A stretch of 33,496 nucleotides of DNA from Bisporella sp. PMI_857 (Eukaryota > Ascomycota > Leotiomycetes > Helotiales > Helotiaceae). The stretch lies in assembly GCA_021307315.1 (NCBI GenBank), contig JAJSPD010000177.1, positions 1 through 33,496 on the forward strand, in the 5' to 3' direction. A model generated the notes under the pieces. That model was not told the origin of the DNA. It did not search any database and worked only from the letters and a program-made list of their open reading frames with translations. This document shows, one piece after another, positions 1-10,221 of the stretch (position 1 is its first letter; every line of letters starts with the position of its first letter). The translations under genes and the position numbers were made by a program.

Positions 1-146
1 TATGTTAAAAGCAAGTTAAAGTACTTGATTAAATAGTTAAATTACTTAGATTCGAAAAACACATAAAAACTTAAAGAACACTTTAACTGCTTTGAAATAC
101 TTGAAAAGTTCTACCGTCCAATATTCAAGAGCTCTAAATGCGACGC

Positions 147-641
147 TTAAAAAACGTTCTTAAAAAAAGAAAAAAGTATACGTATTAAAGTCGAAAGAAC
201 TTGTAGAAACAAGTTCCGCGTGGGCTTTCTGGCTTTCACTTTTTGATCTACTTCGGCAGCTAACTTTTTTTTTTTTTCTAAAGCATCGAACTTATTCAGA
301 AATGCTAAACTACGACGCAACATTTCTTTTTTTTTATTACGCAGGAAACAGCGCTGCAGTTGCAACCGCTTTACTCGAGTTATAGCTTCAGACAGTTCGT
401 CCTTAGCCTGACTTATTTTGTTTTCAATTTTTTCTTTCGCTTTGTCCAGAGACACCTAGTTTTTAGAAGCAGGACTACCAGTATTACAACTTGAGAGTGC
501 TCGCTTTACGCATTCTGAGCAACGAGTTGACTTTTCAGCTTTTATACACTGTATAGAACGTCTATTTCGAGCATGTTTCTTTTCGCAAGCAGTACACGGA
601 ATTATTTGCCAGTTAAAATTATTCGTTTTTTCAGATTTTTT
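147..641 (-). pseudogene. Decayed repeat protein: CxxC motifs plus coiled coil
   Basis: On the minus strand one frame is open from about 641 to 147 except for a single TAG at 456-458. Upstream of the stop the frame encodes two cysteine pairs, CTAC and CSEC, about 25 residues apart in a basic context. Downstream lies a Lys/Glu-rich segment of about 70 residues that is clearly coiled-coil (DKAKEKIENKI, then LRNKKKEMLRRSLAFLNK). This layout, cysteine knuckles followed by a coiled coil, is familiar from repeated reading frames in filamentous ascomycete genomes; I cannot assign a function. The DNA is very AT-rich with long A/T runs. The stop could be a TGG-to-TAG change, which is the RIP type, but the ancestral codon is inferred. 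The element may extend left past position 1. Confidence 0.5.
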
Positions 642-880
642 TTTTTATGTCTTTTCGCGACACTTCAGGATCCAGACAGTCAGCGTTTCGTTTGGTTGTT
701 ATAATAAAAAAGAAAGACGGCTATGCAGCCACAGCGACATTTCCTTGACTTACTTAAACATGTAAACACGCTAAACCTAGATGGGAGATAGTGTTACGCG
801 CATCGCTAACAGGATTTGTGCTTTAGAGGCCTGAGGCTCGGTAAGCCTAGCTTACACAAAGAACCTCTAAGGAGGGAAAG

Positions 881-1060
881 TCACGTAATGAATCATGGCT
901 CGTGAATGATCCATGATCCAACGGATCATAGTTATGCAATGATTCAACCCCACGAAGCCCTATATAAGTAGATAGCTTTTCCAAGTAGATAAAAGCTTCG
1001 TGCTCAACTCAAATAGTATTCTTCAGTAGCATACTTGTTATTGGGATCTAGTCTTATATG
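881..1060 (+). promoter_or_regulatory. TATA box with nested palindrome, possibly an LTR remnant
   Basis: A TATATAAG box lies at 961-968. Just upstream is a symmetric nested inverted repeat: outer arms TGAATCAT (889-896) and ATGATTCA (939-946), inner arms ATGATCC (906-912) and GGATCAT (923-929), with 9-bp spacers on each side. TCACGTAA lies at 881-888. A CACGTG-like motif ahead of a TATA box resembles the U3 regions of the LTRs elsewhere in this window, so this may be an old LTR. No TG..CA ends or target duplication could be fixed. The short reading frame that follows (1060-1278, 72 codons) resembles nothing I know. Confidence 0.3.
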
Positions 1061-2104
1061 TGATATACCTACTTCTCTCCAGACCAACAAACCTCGGATC
1101 AAGATCTTCTATCTATATTGGATCAGCCAATAAGACCGTAACAGCAAAGTGTCGCTGCAGGGAATACCTCGTCTCCGAGCTCAAGACTAGAGAGAGTACA
1201 GTTCGAGTACTTAATAGCTATTGCTCAACAAGGCAGAAATTGCGTTCAAAATATGCACTTGCGAAAAACGCTAATTGAAGTGCTAGGCCTATATTGTTAC
1301 CGTTTCGGAACCTGGACTCGCTAAAATCCGAACATATTCAGACCTTGGAATTTGGTCTATAACTGGCTTTCCTGAGCACACCATATAAGAAATTGCTTTC
1401 CAAAGACTGGCTGTTCTACGGTTTTGACCTCCTTCAAGTAATTTTGTTCAACTGAAAGTACTGTTCTGTAACATGTAGTCCTTACTTCATTAAAAGACCT
1501 TGAGCATGTTGTATGGTACAAATAACCAACATGTTTTTCCTCCAGGAGCAATATGCATAAAATTCCAGCCGTTTCTACATCCTTGAAAGGCAACCTTCAA
1601 GCACAGGACGGCACCCATTCATGTCTATGGCATTTGGTCACGTGCTCCTCGATTTCGATAATGTTCAGAACTCGACAGAGGATTCTCCTCGATTCGGGCA
1701 TAGCACAACAAGAATCGGTCTTGTAACAATATAATATAATCTTTAAATGGGAACTCTGGATAGGTTAATAAGAAAAGCAGAGATTGCAATAAGGAAGCTT
1801 CTGGTGTGCTTTAACCTCTGCCGAAATCAACAATTCGATTCTGAGCATAAGCGAAGATTGCAGCATCTAGAGGAGTATTTTATTTAAGATGTTACGGCCA
1901 TCATGCGAATATAGAAAAAGAGCAACATAGGAGCGAACTTAAAATGTGTGTTAGTGAGGTTGGTGGGAAAGAGGGAGGAACAGATAAGGAGGAACGGGGA
2001 GGGGAGGACAAACGGAAGCGGAAGAGTTCGGAATTAGAAAGGGTGCCTCTAATATTTACAATCAAACAGAACCATGAAGCCCGATTTCTCATCTCTCCCC
2101 ACCG
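1061..2104. other. No supported gene (1061-2104)
   Basis: Only short overlapping frames on both strands, without recognisable motifs or exon-like splice signals. 1944-2060 is purine-rich on the plus strand (GGAGGAA/GGGGAGG runs). It lies just past the 3' end of the HeLo-Sel1 gene on its minus strand, so it probably belongs to that gene's 3' flank. Confidence 0.4.
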
Positions 2105-5068
2105 CTATCCCTTCATCAATCGACCACCGCCAATATAGCCAAACTCATTTCCATCCAAACCTATCCCCTGGTTTCGTAGCGCATCCGACCTCGCCCGCGC
2201 CCAGTCATCCCCTTTTTTGCGACCCTCGTAGTAGTACTTCTCCGCAAGGTCTAGATTCTTCTTACATCCAATGCCATCTTCATATGCCTTCCCCATTAAC
2301 CCATACGCCTGCGGCACGCCACCCAACAACGCTCGCGTGGCGTGCGAGTACGCCAGTCGGTCGTGCTGCTTGGTCAATCTGTTGTCATCCCAGAGGAGGT
2401 CGTATGCGATCTCATAATCTGCTTCTGGCAGGCCACGGCGCGAGGCAAGGTGCAGGTAATGTTTGGCGAGGGTAGGGTCGATTTCTGCGTCTCCCATCCC
2501 TGCCGAGGCTGCAGAAAAGGAAGAGTTACGGCGGCTAAGGGTGGTGCCTGAAAGGGACGGTTTACGGCTCGCCTTTTTGGCGCCTTTAGTGTCAAAGTCG
2601 CCATAGCGGTGGTACTGGCCGAGACGAAGCTGGCTAGGGCCGTGGCCTAGAAATGCTGCTCTGCGGAGATGGGTTAAAGCAGCAGAGACGCTGTGTTGGA
2701 CGAGTGGTTTGGAGCTGGAGAAATTTAAACTAGATTTTATCTTTGAGCGCGATGGTTCCAGATGGAGAATAGCAAGGTGCTAGTGGGGTTAGCGACATGA
2801 CAAGAATCAAAATGGATAGACTGGGGACTTACGTGCAATGAATCGGGGCAGTCCTTGTCAGCTGCTTCGGCAGCTTTCTGGAGAAAAGAGATACCTTTTT
2901 CTTTGTCCTTTTTGATGCCAAGTTGGCCATCTAAATGAGCTTGCGCTAACCTCTAGGGGAAACCAGTGAGCAAAGTACTGCTAGCAGCAAAGAAGGGAAA
3001 CCGCGTGGTTTAAATAGTATGGCTTTTGGCCGTCACCGCACCTCGTCGGCATAAGTGATCCCATTCTAAAAGGTAGACTCACGTATAAACAGGCGGCATC
3101 CCCACGATCCGCCCCATCCTTGTACCTCTTCATTGCGTCTTTTACAGATTTAGCCTCTTCACACATCTCCCCAAGATAAAATAAAGACCGGTGATGTTCT
3201 CTGCTGTATGCCAGCAGGTGCAGATGCGTCTTCTCTTCGGGAGGCACGATATATCTGGCGCTGAGGAAGTACGCCCGCCCGTACTCCTCCCGCCGCAACT
3301 CCTGCACGACCTGCGTTGCCTGCGTCATCAATACGCTCTCTCTCTCGGATAAAGTAGTTTGTGGCGTCTTCTTCTTGACTTTCATCTCGGCTAGGCGCTT
3401 CTCGTGCGCGGCACCGACAGAACAGTGTCGCAATGTATCTTCGGCCCAATCCAGTCGCACGACTGGGTCCGGAGAAACTAGGCAGTGCTGCATTGTGTCG
3501 AGGAGATGCTGCTCCAGGTCGCTGTCGGCGAGCGGGATATACGCGGGCGGGTTGCTCCAGCGGTGGTTAGCTGGCAACATGTGCTCTGAGAAAGGTGAAA
3601 TGGCGTCCGGTGAGAGCGGTGAAAGGTCGGCACTGGTCGAAGTGAAAGTGCAACTCGTAGTCCTAGTGTTGGCTGTTGAAGTCGAGCCGAAGCAAGACAT
3701 GGATGAAGCAGAAGACGCTCGACCATTTATCGTTTGTTCGGACCAGACGGGAATTTTCTCATCAAGTGTGGTAATGGAGAACTTTTCATCTGTTAGATGT
3801 ATTAATGTGGAGGTGTCGGAATGATGATATAATTCAGGACTGGCACTGGGGACCTGATTCGATTCTTCCTGACCCGAATCGCGCCTATCTCCATGCTTCG
3901 CGAGAATGTCTTTAGATTCTTGCACAGTGATGCTATTGTGTGTCGTAACCAAGGGAGGTTGTGACAGTGGTTTGATAGGGTCCTCTTTATTTATCGACTG
4001 GTTTAATTCTCTCAGGAGCTCTGTCGGCTTTTCAACCTTGTTTGCTATTGTTTTGGTAAACTCTTCGTCCAAGAGATGAGGAACTGTTCCCCCCGGCAGA
4101 GAATCCCAGGAGAGGCCTTCCCGATCCATGAGCAGAGCACTAGGCGACACAAGGTGTCTCCGATTCCAGTCGTCTGTATCGTCGGTAAGTTTTATGAGAT
4201 CTCCAATTCCTTCTGTATCTAGCAGTTCTATGTTTTCCAAGGTTGAGTTTCGCTCTTCGAGCGGCTGATCTGATAAAAAGTCCTTGCTTGGCTGTTTCCG
4301 AGTCCGAGCAGACTGTGACGAACCGATAACAAATGAAGCACTGCCATCGATGAGACTGTTCTTCCTGGCGATTTGAAACGCTGCTCTATAAGCAGACGTG
4401 TTGAGCAGTTCCTGGTCAAAATGTTTGTCTTCTTCGAATGTAGTGTAGCCTTCGTACACCGACTCCGGGAAAGAGTATTCTTTGTGCTGCTCGCGGATAT
4501 TGAGTGTCGCACTTGCAATCTGTTCGAGGGTCTCGCTGGCTTTACGAAGAAGTTCGTGGGTTTCAGAAACGGTCTGTCTAAATTTGTACGTCTCAGCATG
4601 ATCCAACTATACCAGAGATTGTACTTACGCTTGAAGGCAACTCAGCACAGACTCGAGACCTTGGACATGTCCTCGGATCTGTGATCGATAATCCTGAATA
4701 ATCTCGTCATTAAAGAGCAATCCGAGTCTTTGTATATAGTTAACATCCTTCGTAGCCTCGGGGAGCAGCTTTCCCAATTCCTTATGAAGCAACAAGAATA
4801 CGGTCCAACAGCCTGTCAGCGTCCGATCAATGGCAGCTCTGAGGTCCAGATCTTTTTCGAGTTTTCCGGAATAAAATGATGATTTTCCCTTGAGCACTTT
4901 GCTAAGCTGATTTAGCAATGCTTTTATCAGGTCCACTTCCGACGCGAGCGACTCCAACTTCTTTGGGGCCTCCTTGTATTTCTTGATGACATGATCGATT
5001 GTCTTGATAGTAGCCGTGCAAGTGGATATGATCTGAACAATATTAACCGCAAGAGAAAGTTCTGCCAT
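2105..5068 (-). CDS. HeLo-like STAND N-terminal domain plus Sel1-repeat protein
   Basis: Four exons on the minus strand: 5068-4629, 4577-3083, 2952-2833 and 2779-2105. The introns are 51, 130 and 53 nt, all GT..AG, and the last has a GCTAAC branch site. Frames join exactly to give 909 residues. The start is the ATG at 5068 (MAELSLAVNIVQ), because this matches the beginning of the fungal N-terminal domain of STAND proteins (HeLo-like), here about residues 1-150. A Ser/Thr-rich, probably disordered region follows (about 170-530). From about 560 to 890 come Sel1-type helical repeats (RLAQAHLDG, HGPSQLRLGQYHRYG, QAYGLMGKAYEDG), interrupted by a Ser-rich insert. HeLo-like domains in NLR-type proteins are linked to membrane-directed cell death; Sel1 repeats are protein scaffolds also found in the chitin-synthase activator Skt5/Chs4. 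No NACHT/NB-ARC domain and no CaaX box is present. Splice sites are inferred from frame and motif fit. Confidence 0.8.
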
Positions 5069-6579
5069 AATTATAATAGCGAAGAAGGATAACGAAAGAG
5101 ATGAACCCGCATGATGATGGAGGTAGTGGATTGATCGAAGTAAACCGCGTGTCAGCCTAGGGCCAGGCCAAGCGTGCTGCGAGCTATACCACGTACATGG
5201 TGGTGAGCAAGTCGGAATAAAAGCCAGTTCATCCAAAGATGGTCACAGTGTTCAGTGTGGCTGCATATCTGAGCAAAAAAAGGTGCTTCGCTTTGTCTTG
5301 GAACCAGACGTATTGGAGGGGCACGTGTGCCCCAATTCAAAACCGCCAAATTGTCTGCGCCTCTTAACATCGCGTAGGGCGATTTTTGGGAACATTTGCC
5401 ACATTTTTTCATGTTCATTTGAGGCTCAACTTCGATTTTACCTACAATCAACCTGAGCTACACCTAATTCAGCTGAAATCTGGAATATCTAGCGCCTTTA
5501 AAATACCATTGGCCTTGGCAGAACTTTCAAAATCTCAGAACCCCTATTGAATATTTGAATTTTACAAAGGAGATGATCCAATTAGAACGTGGCGTTACAT
5601 AGTATTTGGCCACCACACCTAATTCAGTCAAATATAAAAATTGGCCTATTTATTGCCTGTGGTGGGGACAAGCGATTTAGCGTCTGTGAAACCCACGTTT
5701 CTAAGTCACAAACTATGATTTGCTCAAGGGTGCTTGGTTTTACCGGTGTGGACTTCCAAACCGCCATGCATGATGATAGAGGCACTCGAGTCGTGATTTG
5801 GCGCTGTAGCGACTGTGACTTCTCCATCATGTCAAAGGGAAATAAGCAAATGCCCACAAGGCCAGATAACCTTTTAAACAACAGTTTTGTGAATCAGGCT
5901 GTTACGGTAGGTTTCCACTTTCTATCCCTTTAATGCTTTCTGGGGGGGAGCGGTGCTCCCAAGACTCGATACTTTCCCCAAAGCCGGCCTGTTAAGCACG
6001 TGCGAGAAAGGAAGGGTGGATGTAGCAGAGGCAAAAGGCATCTCTATCACCGTCAACAGTTCAACGGAGTGGATATCTAATTCCTTTCCCTCAAGCTAAC
6101 CTCCTACGTTCCCGACTCTCCCTTCCTACTATTTTTGGGGAGCAAATACGGATGCCTAAGTATTCTTTCCTGGGGTACAGAAAGCCTAATACAGATATGA
6201 AGATATATCCCTGTTGTCCCAAATCCTTGGGGATATTCTAAGTTATCCCACAATCTTAAATTTTGCATGTTCTATAAATGATCCCCTAACCCATCAAGCT
6301 GGGGCACGCCATTCGCCTCAATCCCCGGCGTGGGATACTTGGGAGGGGGCATATATGGAGGGTAGGATCTCACCTAACCGTGCTCGAAAACGTGGTCCAA
6401 TTTGGGGCTGGATTGAAGCGACCTGTCGGCCTAGTAGGAAGGTGGAGATGTAGGGATAGAAGCGCTGGGACAAGCGTCTTGGCAAGATTGGCTGGCCTTG
6501 TTAGTTCGCAACGCTATTTTGGCTCCTCGAGAGACACTATCATGCTCACTAGCCTTCAAATACCACCTTAAGCGTCGAC
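5069..6579. other. Intergenic, no supported gene
   Basis: The left part is the promoter side of the HeLo-Sel1 gene. The longest frame is 5589-5933 (+, 114 codons); it resembles no family I know and is overlapped by a minus-strand frame of similar length, so I do not call it. A small hairpin, GGAGC-GGT-GCTCC, lies near 5948-5960. The region before 6580 is the upstream side of the ubiquitin-fold gene. Confidence 0.4.
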
Positions 6580-7028
6580 ATGTCCTCGTCTCCATTGCAT
6601 GTGTCCTCTGCCGGCCTTTCTACCAAGGACCCGAAATCTACGATATTAATTTCCTTGATCACTGTTGCCGGGGAGAGGTGTGTGGTTCGAATCGAGGCAA
6701 AGCACCTACCGCGTTATGATACTAAAGACGTCGATGCATTGGATATTCCCGCAGAATTGCTGAAGGAGATCCTGTGGAGCAGATGGCAGAAAGACTGGGG
6801 ATCACAGCCGTCTGATCCAAGCCGCATCAAGTTAGTCCACTTCGGACGGACGATCGATAACTTCACGCCGTTAAAATGTACCTGTCACATTTTCGACAGT
6901 TATACTACACTGGCTAATCATTCTATTTCACTCTAGTTAACCTCAAATTTCGCGCGGCTATTGTCGTCCATATGGCCATCGAATCCCTCACGACACCCGA
7001 TCACGCTGGGTTTCAAGGAGATGCCTGA
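6580..7028 (+). CDS. Ubiquitin-fold protein, UBL3 / Rad60-SLD_2 type
   Basis: Two exons, 6580-6877 and 6937-7028, around a 59-nt intron (GTACCT..CTCTAG, branch GGCTAAT); together 129 residues. The fold begins at STILISLITVAGERCVVRIE and continues through AELLKEILWSRWQKDW and SRIKLVHFGRTIDNFTPLK. Across the splice it reaches FNLKF and VVHMAIES, the last strand. This order (lysine-rich helix, the [KR]-W-x-x-[DE]-W motif, then I-[KR]-L-x-x-x-G) is that of membrane-anchored ubiquitin-fold/UBL3 proteins. Family members normally end in a Cys-rich CaaX prenylation tail, which I do not find: the frame stops at GFQGDA. The gene is either a tailless variant or has another 3' exon that I missed. Confidence 0.65.
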
Positions 7029-8113
7029 CGTTGTGACTTTTTATGAGTTCAGAACCCAGTGTTGCCCGCAACCAACACCAACAACACCCCATTCAACACG
7101 CACACGGCCACAAACGCAAAGCCGATGCGAATTCGATAAAGTCAACTGAGTCGCTCTTTGCGATGGAGTACACCCGATGCCCACAGTAACAGAGAATAAG
7201 CTGGCTGTAACACCGACGATAACTCCTGCGTCGACCTCAATGCCGGGTGGGCTGGACATTTCAATCAAAAGCGACGTTTCGCTTTATTGTCGACCAAAGG
7301 CTGTAGAATATTGGGCTTGATGGATACAACAAAAAAGGAACCATGGATTCAGCTGCGGAAATATACCTTACCTATACGGCACAGAATTTCTGAGTGTGAG
7401 ACTGTGTTTAGAACTTGAGACTCAAGCAGAGTGTGTATATTAAGAACTCTTCGTAGGTTTCCAATGAACTTTCGGTTAATGCTTGGAGATAAAACAGTCA
7501 CTTCTTTCACTGCTATGGTGCTCATAAGTTTACTGATACCTTCTTGTGGGTTCTTTATTTAAGTCGGGCGGAAACATACTATACACACTATTCGGCAACT
7601 ATCAAGTAAGTCGTTTGCGTGATGTTTCTGCTTACGTTAACACCTCTAAGCTTTTGCCTTCTGTACAGCAAGCACAACAACCTTCACCAATGCAGTACAC
7701 TTTTACCCTTCAATATATAACACCTTTATATCTATTGATAGTTATCTATTATATAGAGCTTAGGCTCGCCAGGGCTCTCACCAGTATGCTACAGCTATCG
7801 ATATCACGCCTATAGGTTTTGTGCTAGATCCTGTTGCTGCTCTTGCTTTCAGCATGTTCCCCTCCATAATACGGCTTTAATTAATAAACACATTTTGTAA
7901 CTGGAGCCGCCGGAACTAGTTTGCGCAGAGCCCGATTGGTCCTGGTAGTCCAAGCATGGCCGTCCGGGGTAACGGCGGTGGCATTTTAACCTCGGCTATC
8001 TATAATAGATGGTAGCATTATGTTTAATTCGATCCTTGAGGTTTCTCCGCTTGCAATGTTTTTAACATCACATCCAAATTGGCCAAACCCGAGATACTAC
8101 AATATCTAGAAAC
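7029..8113. other. Intergenic, no supported gene
   Basis: Holds short frames only. A minus-strand frame at 7041-7268 contains a hydrophobic stretch (AGVIVGVTASLFSVTVGIG) that could be a membrane helix, but nothing around it supports a gene. An inverted CCAAT box (GATTGG) near 7933 sits about 180 bp ahead of the crotonase start and may belong to its promoter. Confidence 0.4.
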
Positions 8114-8962
8114 ATGGCAGACTCCGAGCCCAACGCCGTTCAAGTCAGCAAAACTCTGGATGGCATCACCACTATCACAATCAACCGCCATCATCGGAGA
8201 AACGCAGTCGATGGCCCCACTGGCAAGAAGCTGACGGAAGCATTCTTGGCCTTTGAGAATGACCCTTCTCAGAAAGTTTGCGTGTTCTACGGTGCCAATG
8301 GCACTTTTTGTGCAGGCTTTGACCTCCATGAGGTTGCTAAGTTTGACCTTGGAGATGCTGGATATAACGGCCCAATTATCGATGAGAACCACCGCGTAGA
8401 TGGCCGGAACATCGGCCCCATCGGCCCATCGCGGATGCAGATCAAGAAGCCCATCATTAGCGCCGTGTCAGGCTACGCAGTCGCCGGGGGGCTCGAGCTC
8501 TCTCTCCTCGGCGACATCCGCGTTGCCGAAGAAGACGCCGTGTTCGGCGTATTTTGCCGGCGGTTCGGAGTGCCGCTCATCGATGGTGGTACCGTCCGCC
8601 TCCAGGCCATTGTAGGTCTAGGCCGAGCCCTCGACATGATCCTCACTGGCAGGGGCGTCCCAGCGCAGGAAGCGCTCCAGATGGGCCTCGCAAACAGAGT
8701 TGTGCCTAAAGGCAAGGCTCTGGAGGAGGCTACCAAGCTGGCCAGGCAGCTTCTTACGTTCCCGCAGGCGTGTATGAACGTTGACCGCACCAACTGCTAC
8801 TATTCGGCCTACAACGCCACGTCGTTTGAGGATGCGTTGAGGAACGAGTTCGATGAGGGTATCAAAGTGATCACTACAGAAAGTGTCCGGGGTGCAGCAA
8901 AGTTCAGCGACGGAGCTGGACGCCACGGCTCTTTCGAGGATATTGGTGGTTCCAAACTTTGA
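8114..8962 (+). CDS. Enoyl-CoA hydratase/isomerase (crotonase) family protein
   Basis: Single-exon gene, 282 residues, with A at -3 before the ATG. Crotonase hallmarks are in order: ITINRHHRRNAVD near the start, GTFCAGFDL (about 64-72, first oxyanion-hole segment), SGYAVAGGLELSLLGDIRVA (about 118-137, second oxyanion-hole segment with the first acidic residue), then FGVPLIDGGTVRL and ALDMILTGR. In true 2-enoyl-CoA hydratases a second catalytic Glu lies in the segment after the AEFG-like motif; here that segment reads AVFGVFCRRFG and has no Glu. The substrate is therefore uncertain: a hydratase, isomerase or other acyl-CoA lyase activity are all possible. No clear peroxisomal PTS1: the C-terminus is GGSKL, which ends SKL and is in fact compatible with a PTS1 import signal. 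Confidence 0.88.
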   Translation: MADSEPNAVQVSKTLDGITTITINRHHRRNAVDGPTGKKLTEAFLAFENDPSQKVCVFYGANGTFCAGFDLHEVAKFDLGDAGYNGPIIDENHRVDGRNIGPIGPSRMQIKKPIISAVSGYAVAGGLELSLLGDIRVAEEDAVFGVFCRRFGVPLIDGGTVRLQAIVGLGRALDMILTGRGVPAQEALQMGLANRVVPKGKALEEATKLARQLLTFPQACMNVDRTNCYYSAYNATSFEDALRNEFDEGIKVITTESVRGAAKFSDGAGRHGSFEDIGGSKL

Positions 8963-9383
8963 TGCATTGATTGATGGCTCTATCAGATAACAGTGTAACA
9001 TATACTGTGTCTAGTTCCAAGAGTGACTACAGCAAACGATTCATGATAAGATAGTCTTGTGGAGACTCTCTTGTAGGAAATAGCCAAGCGGCCCGTCCTT
9101 GATGTATACAGCTTCAATCAAAACATTACCTTCTCGATATGATTCCATATAAGCTCTAATTGAATGCCTGCATAAATTCTTTTGAAAAGATGTGTTCTTG
9201 CTGGTAGATAGATATTGCCAAGAATAAAGATCCTCGATGCTTGAAGTAAGATCAACTTCTGATAGGCCGATTGATACTCCAAGCTTGCTCCCTGTATCTT
9301 ATCAGTGCCGAGCAAGTTATGCAATATTTAAGAGCATCCAACTCACTAATATGCTCTAAACGCTTTCCGCAGCAAGTCGTCCT
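8960..9383. other. Intergenic, no supported gene
   Basis: 3' flank of the crotonase and the sequence downstream of the M20 stub on its strand. A minus-strand frame at 9118-9324 (68 codons) does not continue the M20 family, and I cannot recognise it. Confidence 0.35.
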
Positions 9384-9695
9384 TTATCTGGAGGAAGGCA
9401 ATCTGGCGTGTTCCTCCATTGGCAACGCATCAAGCTCGAAGCGAACGAGGACAACAGGACCCTTTCCATTTTGGAGGGCCCCTACCACGCTGGTCCCACC
9501 AATGTTAGCAATAACCTTTGTGGAGCCTAGCTCCGTCAGATGCTGCCCAACCAAGGCGGCCATTCGTGTTTCTTGCTCCGAAAATTCTAGGTTGCGATGA
9601 ACTTTCTTGTAGATCTCCCTGTAACGACCCAAATCTAGACAAGATTCCCGAATGATTTCGCCTAAAATGTTTCGAGCCTGACGAGCGTTGGCCAT
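9384..9695 (-). pseudogene. N-terminal stub of an M20D amidohydrolase
   Basis: 103 codons corresponding to the first quarter of an M20D-type amidohydrolase/aminoacylase (family length about 400). Visible family segments are YREIYKKVHRNLEFSEQET, then TKVIANIGGTSVVGAL, and VLVRFELDALPMEEHARLP, which matches the usual DALPxEE motif. The frame stops directly afterwards. The metal-binding HGCGHD-type motif that should follow is absent from all three minus-strand frames down to about 9100. The piece therefore cannot encode a working enzyme and is best read as a truncated gene. It is the first of three M20-related loci in the window. Confidence 0.65.
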
Positions 9696-10221
9696 AGCGA
9701 ATAAGTGTGGTTTTGTTTGGTTCCCTTGCTTGAATGCCGCATTTTCTATAGTGGTTTAGCAATACGTGAGGCGAAATACCGTCGCTGGTAATGGGAGGCG
9801 GTTGTTTGAAGGAGCTTATCTGAAGACTATAAGAGCAGTTGCAGGGAGCAGTTGCAGGGAGCGAAGGCTGCCGCTTTAATCTAAAAGGCGTACATTAGAA
9901 ATCACATGAATAGGTGAGCTAATGCGCTGTCCAAGCAACGATCGGTCATCGAGCGCACTTTCTTGGACTACAATACGCGCGCTAAATCATAACATATTCC
10001 CGGCGAGACAAAATCTCTATCTGCGCTTGGTTGCGCATATAAACAGACACAATTGGGCTTTGGCATAAGCTTGAGGAATGATACCACCTGTCTTGATTGT
10101 TTTAATTCTGGTACGATAGTGATATGCTCACGAACCGTATTATGCGCCTCACCCGAATTCAAAGTACTTACTTCGCTCTGGATCGACCCTCTTTTGTTCT
10201 ACTTCAACCCATCAGTTTCAC
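9696..10221. other. Intergenic, no supported gene
   Basis: Upstream flank of the M20 stub and of the OPT remnant. A short direct repeat, GTTGCAGGGAGCA/GTTGCAGGGAGCG, sits at about 9838-9865. Otherwise there are only short frames. Confidence 0.35.

Noticed and set aside
650..662. TTTCGCGACACT shared with the mariner-like TIR
   Set aside because: Only 12 bp match, and neither the CAGT end nor the rest of the TIR is present; it could be chance or a distant relative.
1357..1593. 78-codon minus-strand frame
   Set aside because: No recognisable family and no supporting signals.
3375..3824. Long plus-strand frame opposite the HeLo-Sel1 gene
   Set aside because: Mirror frame of a GC-rich exon; the minus-strand gene has clear domains and consistent introns.
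5589..5933. 114-codon plus-strand frame
   Set aside because: No family motif, no splice or promoter signal, and an overlapping opposite frame of similar length; probably chance.
6683..6700. GGTTCGAATC, like the B box of a tRNA gene
   Set aside because: It lies within the ubiquitin-fold coding exon, and no acceptor stem, A box or cloverleaf could be built around it.
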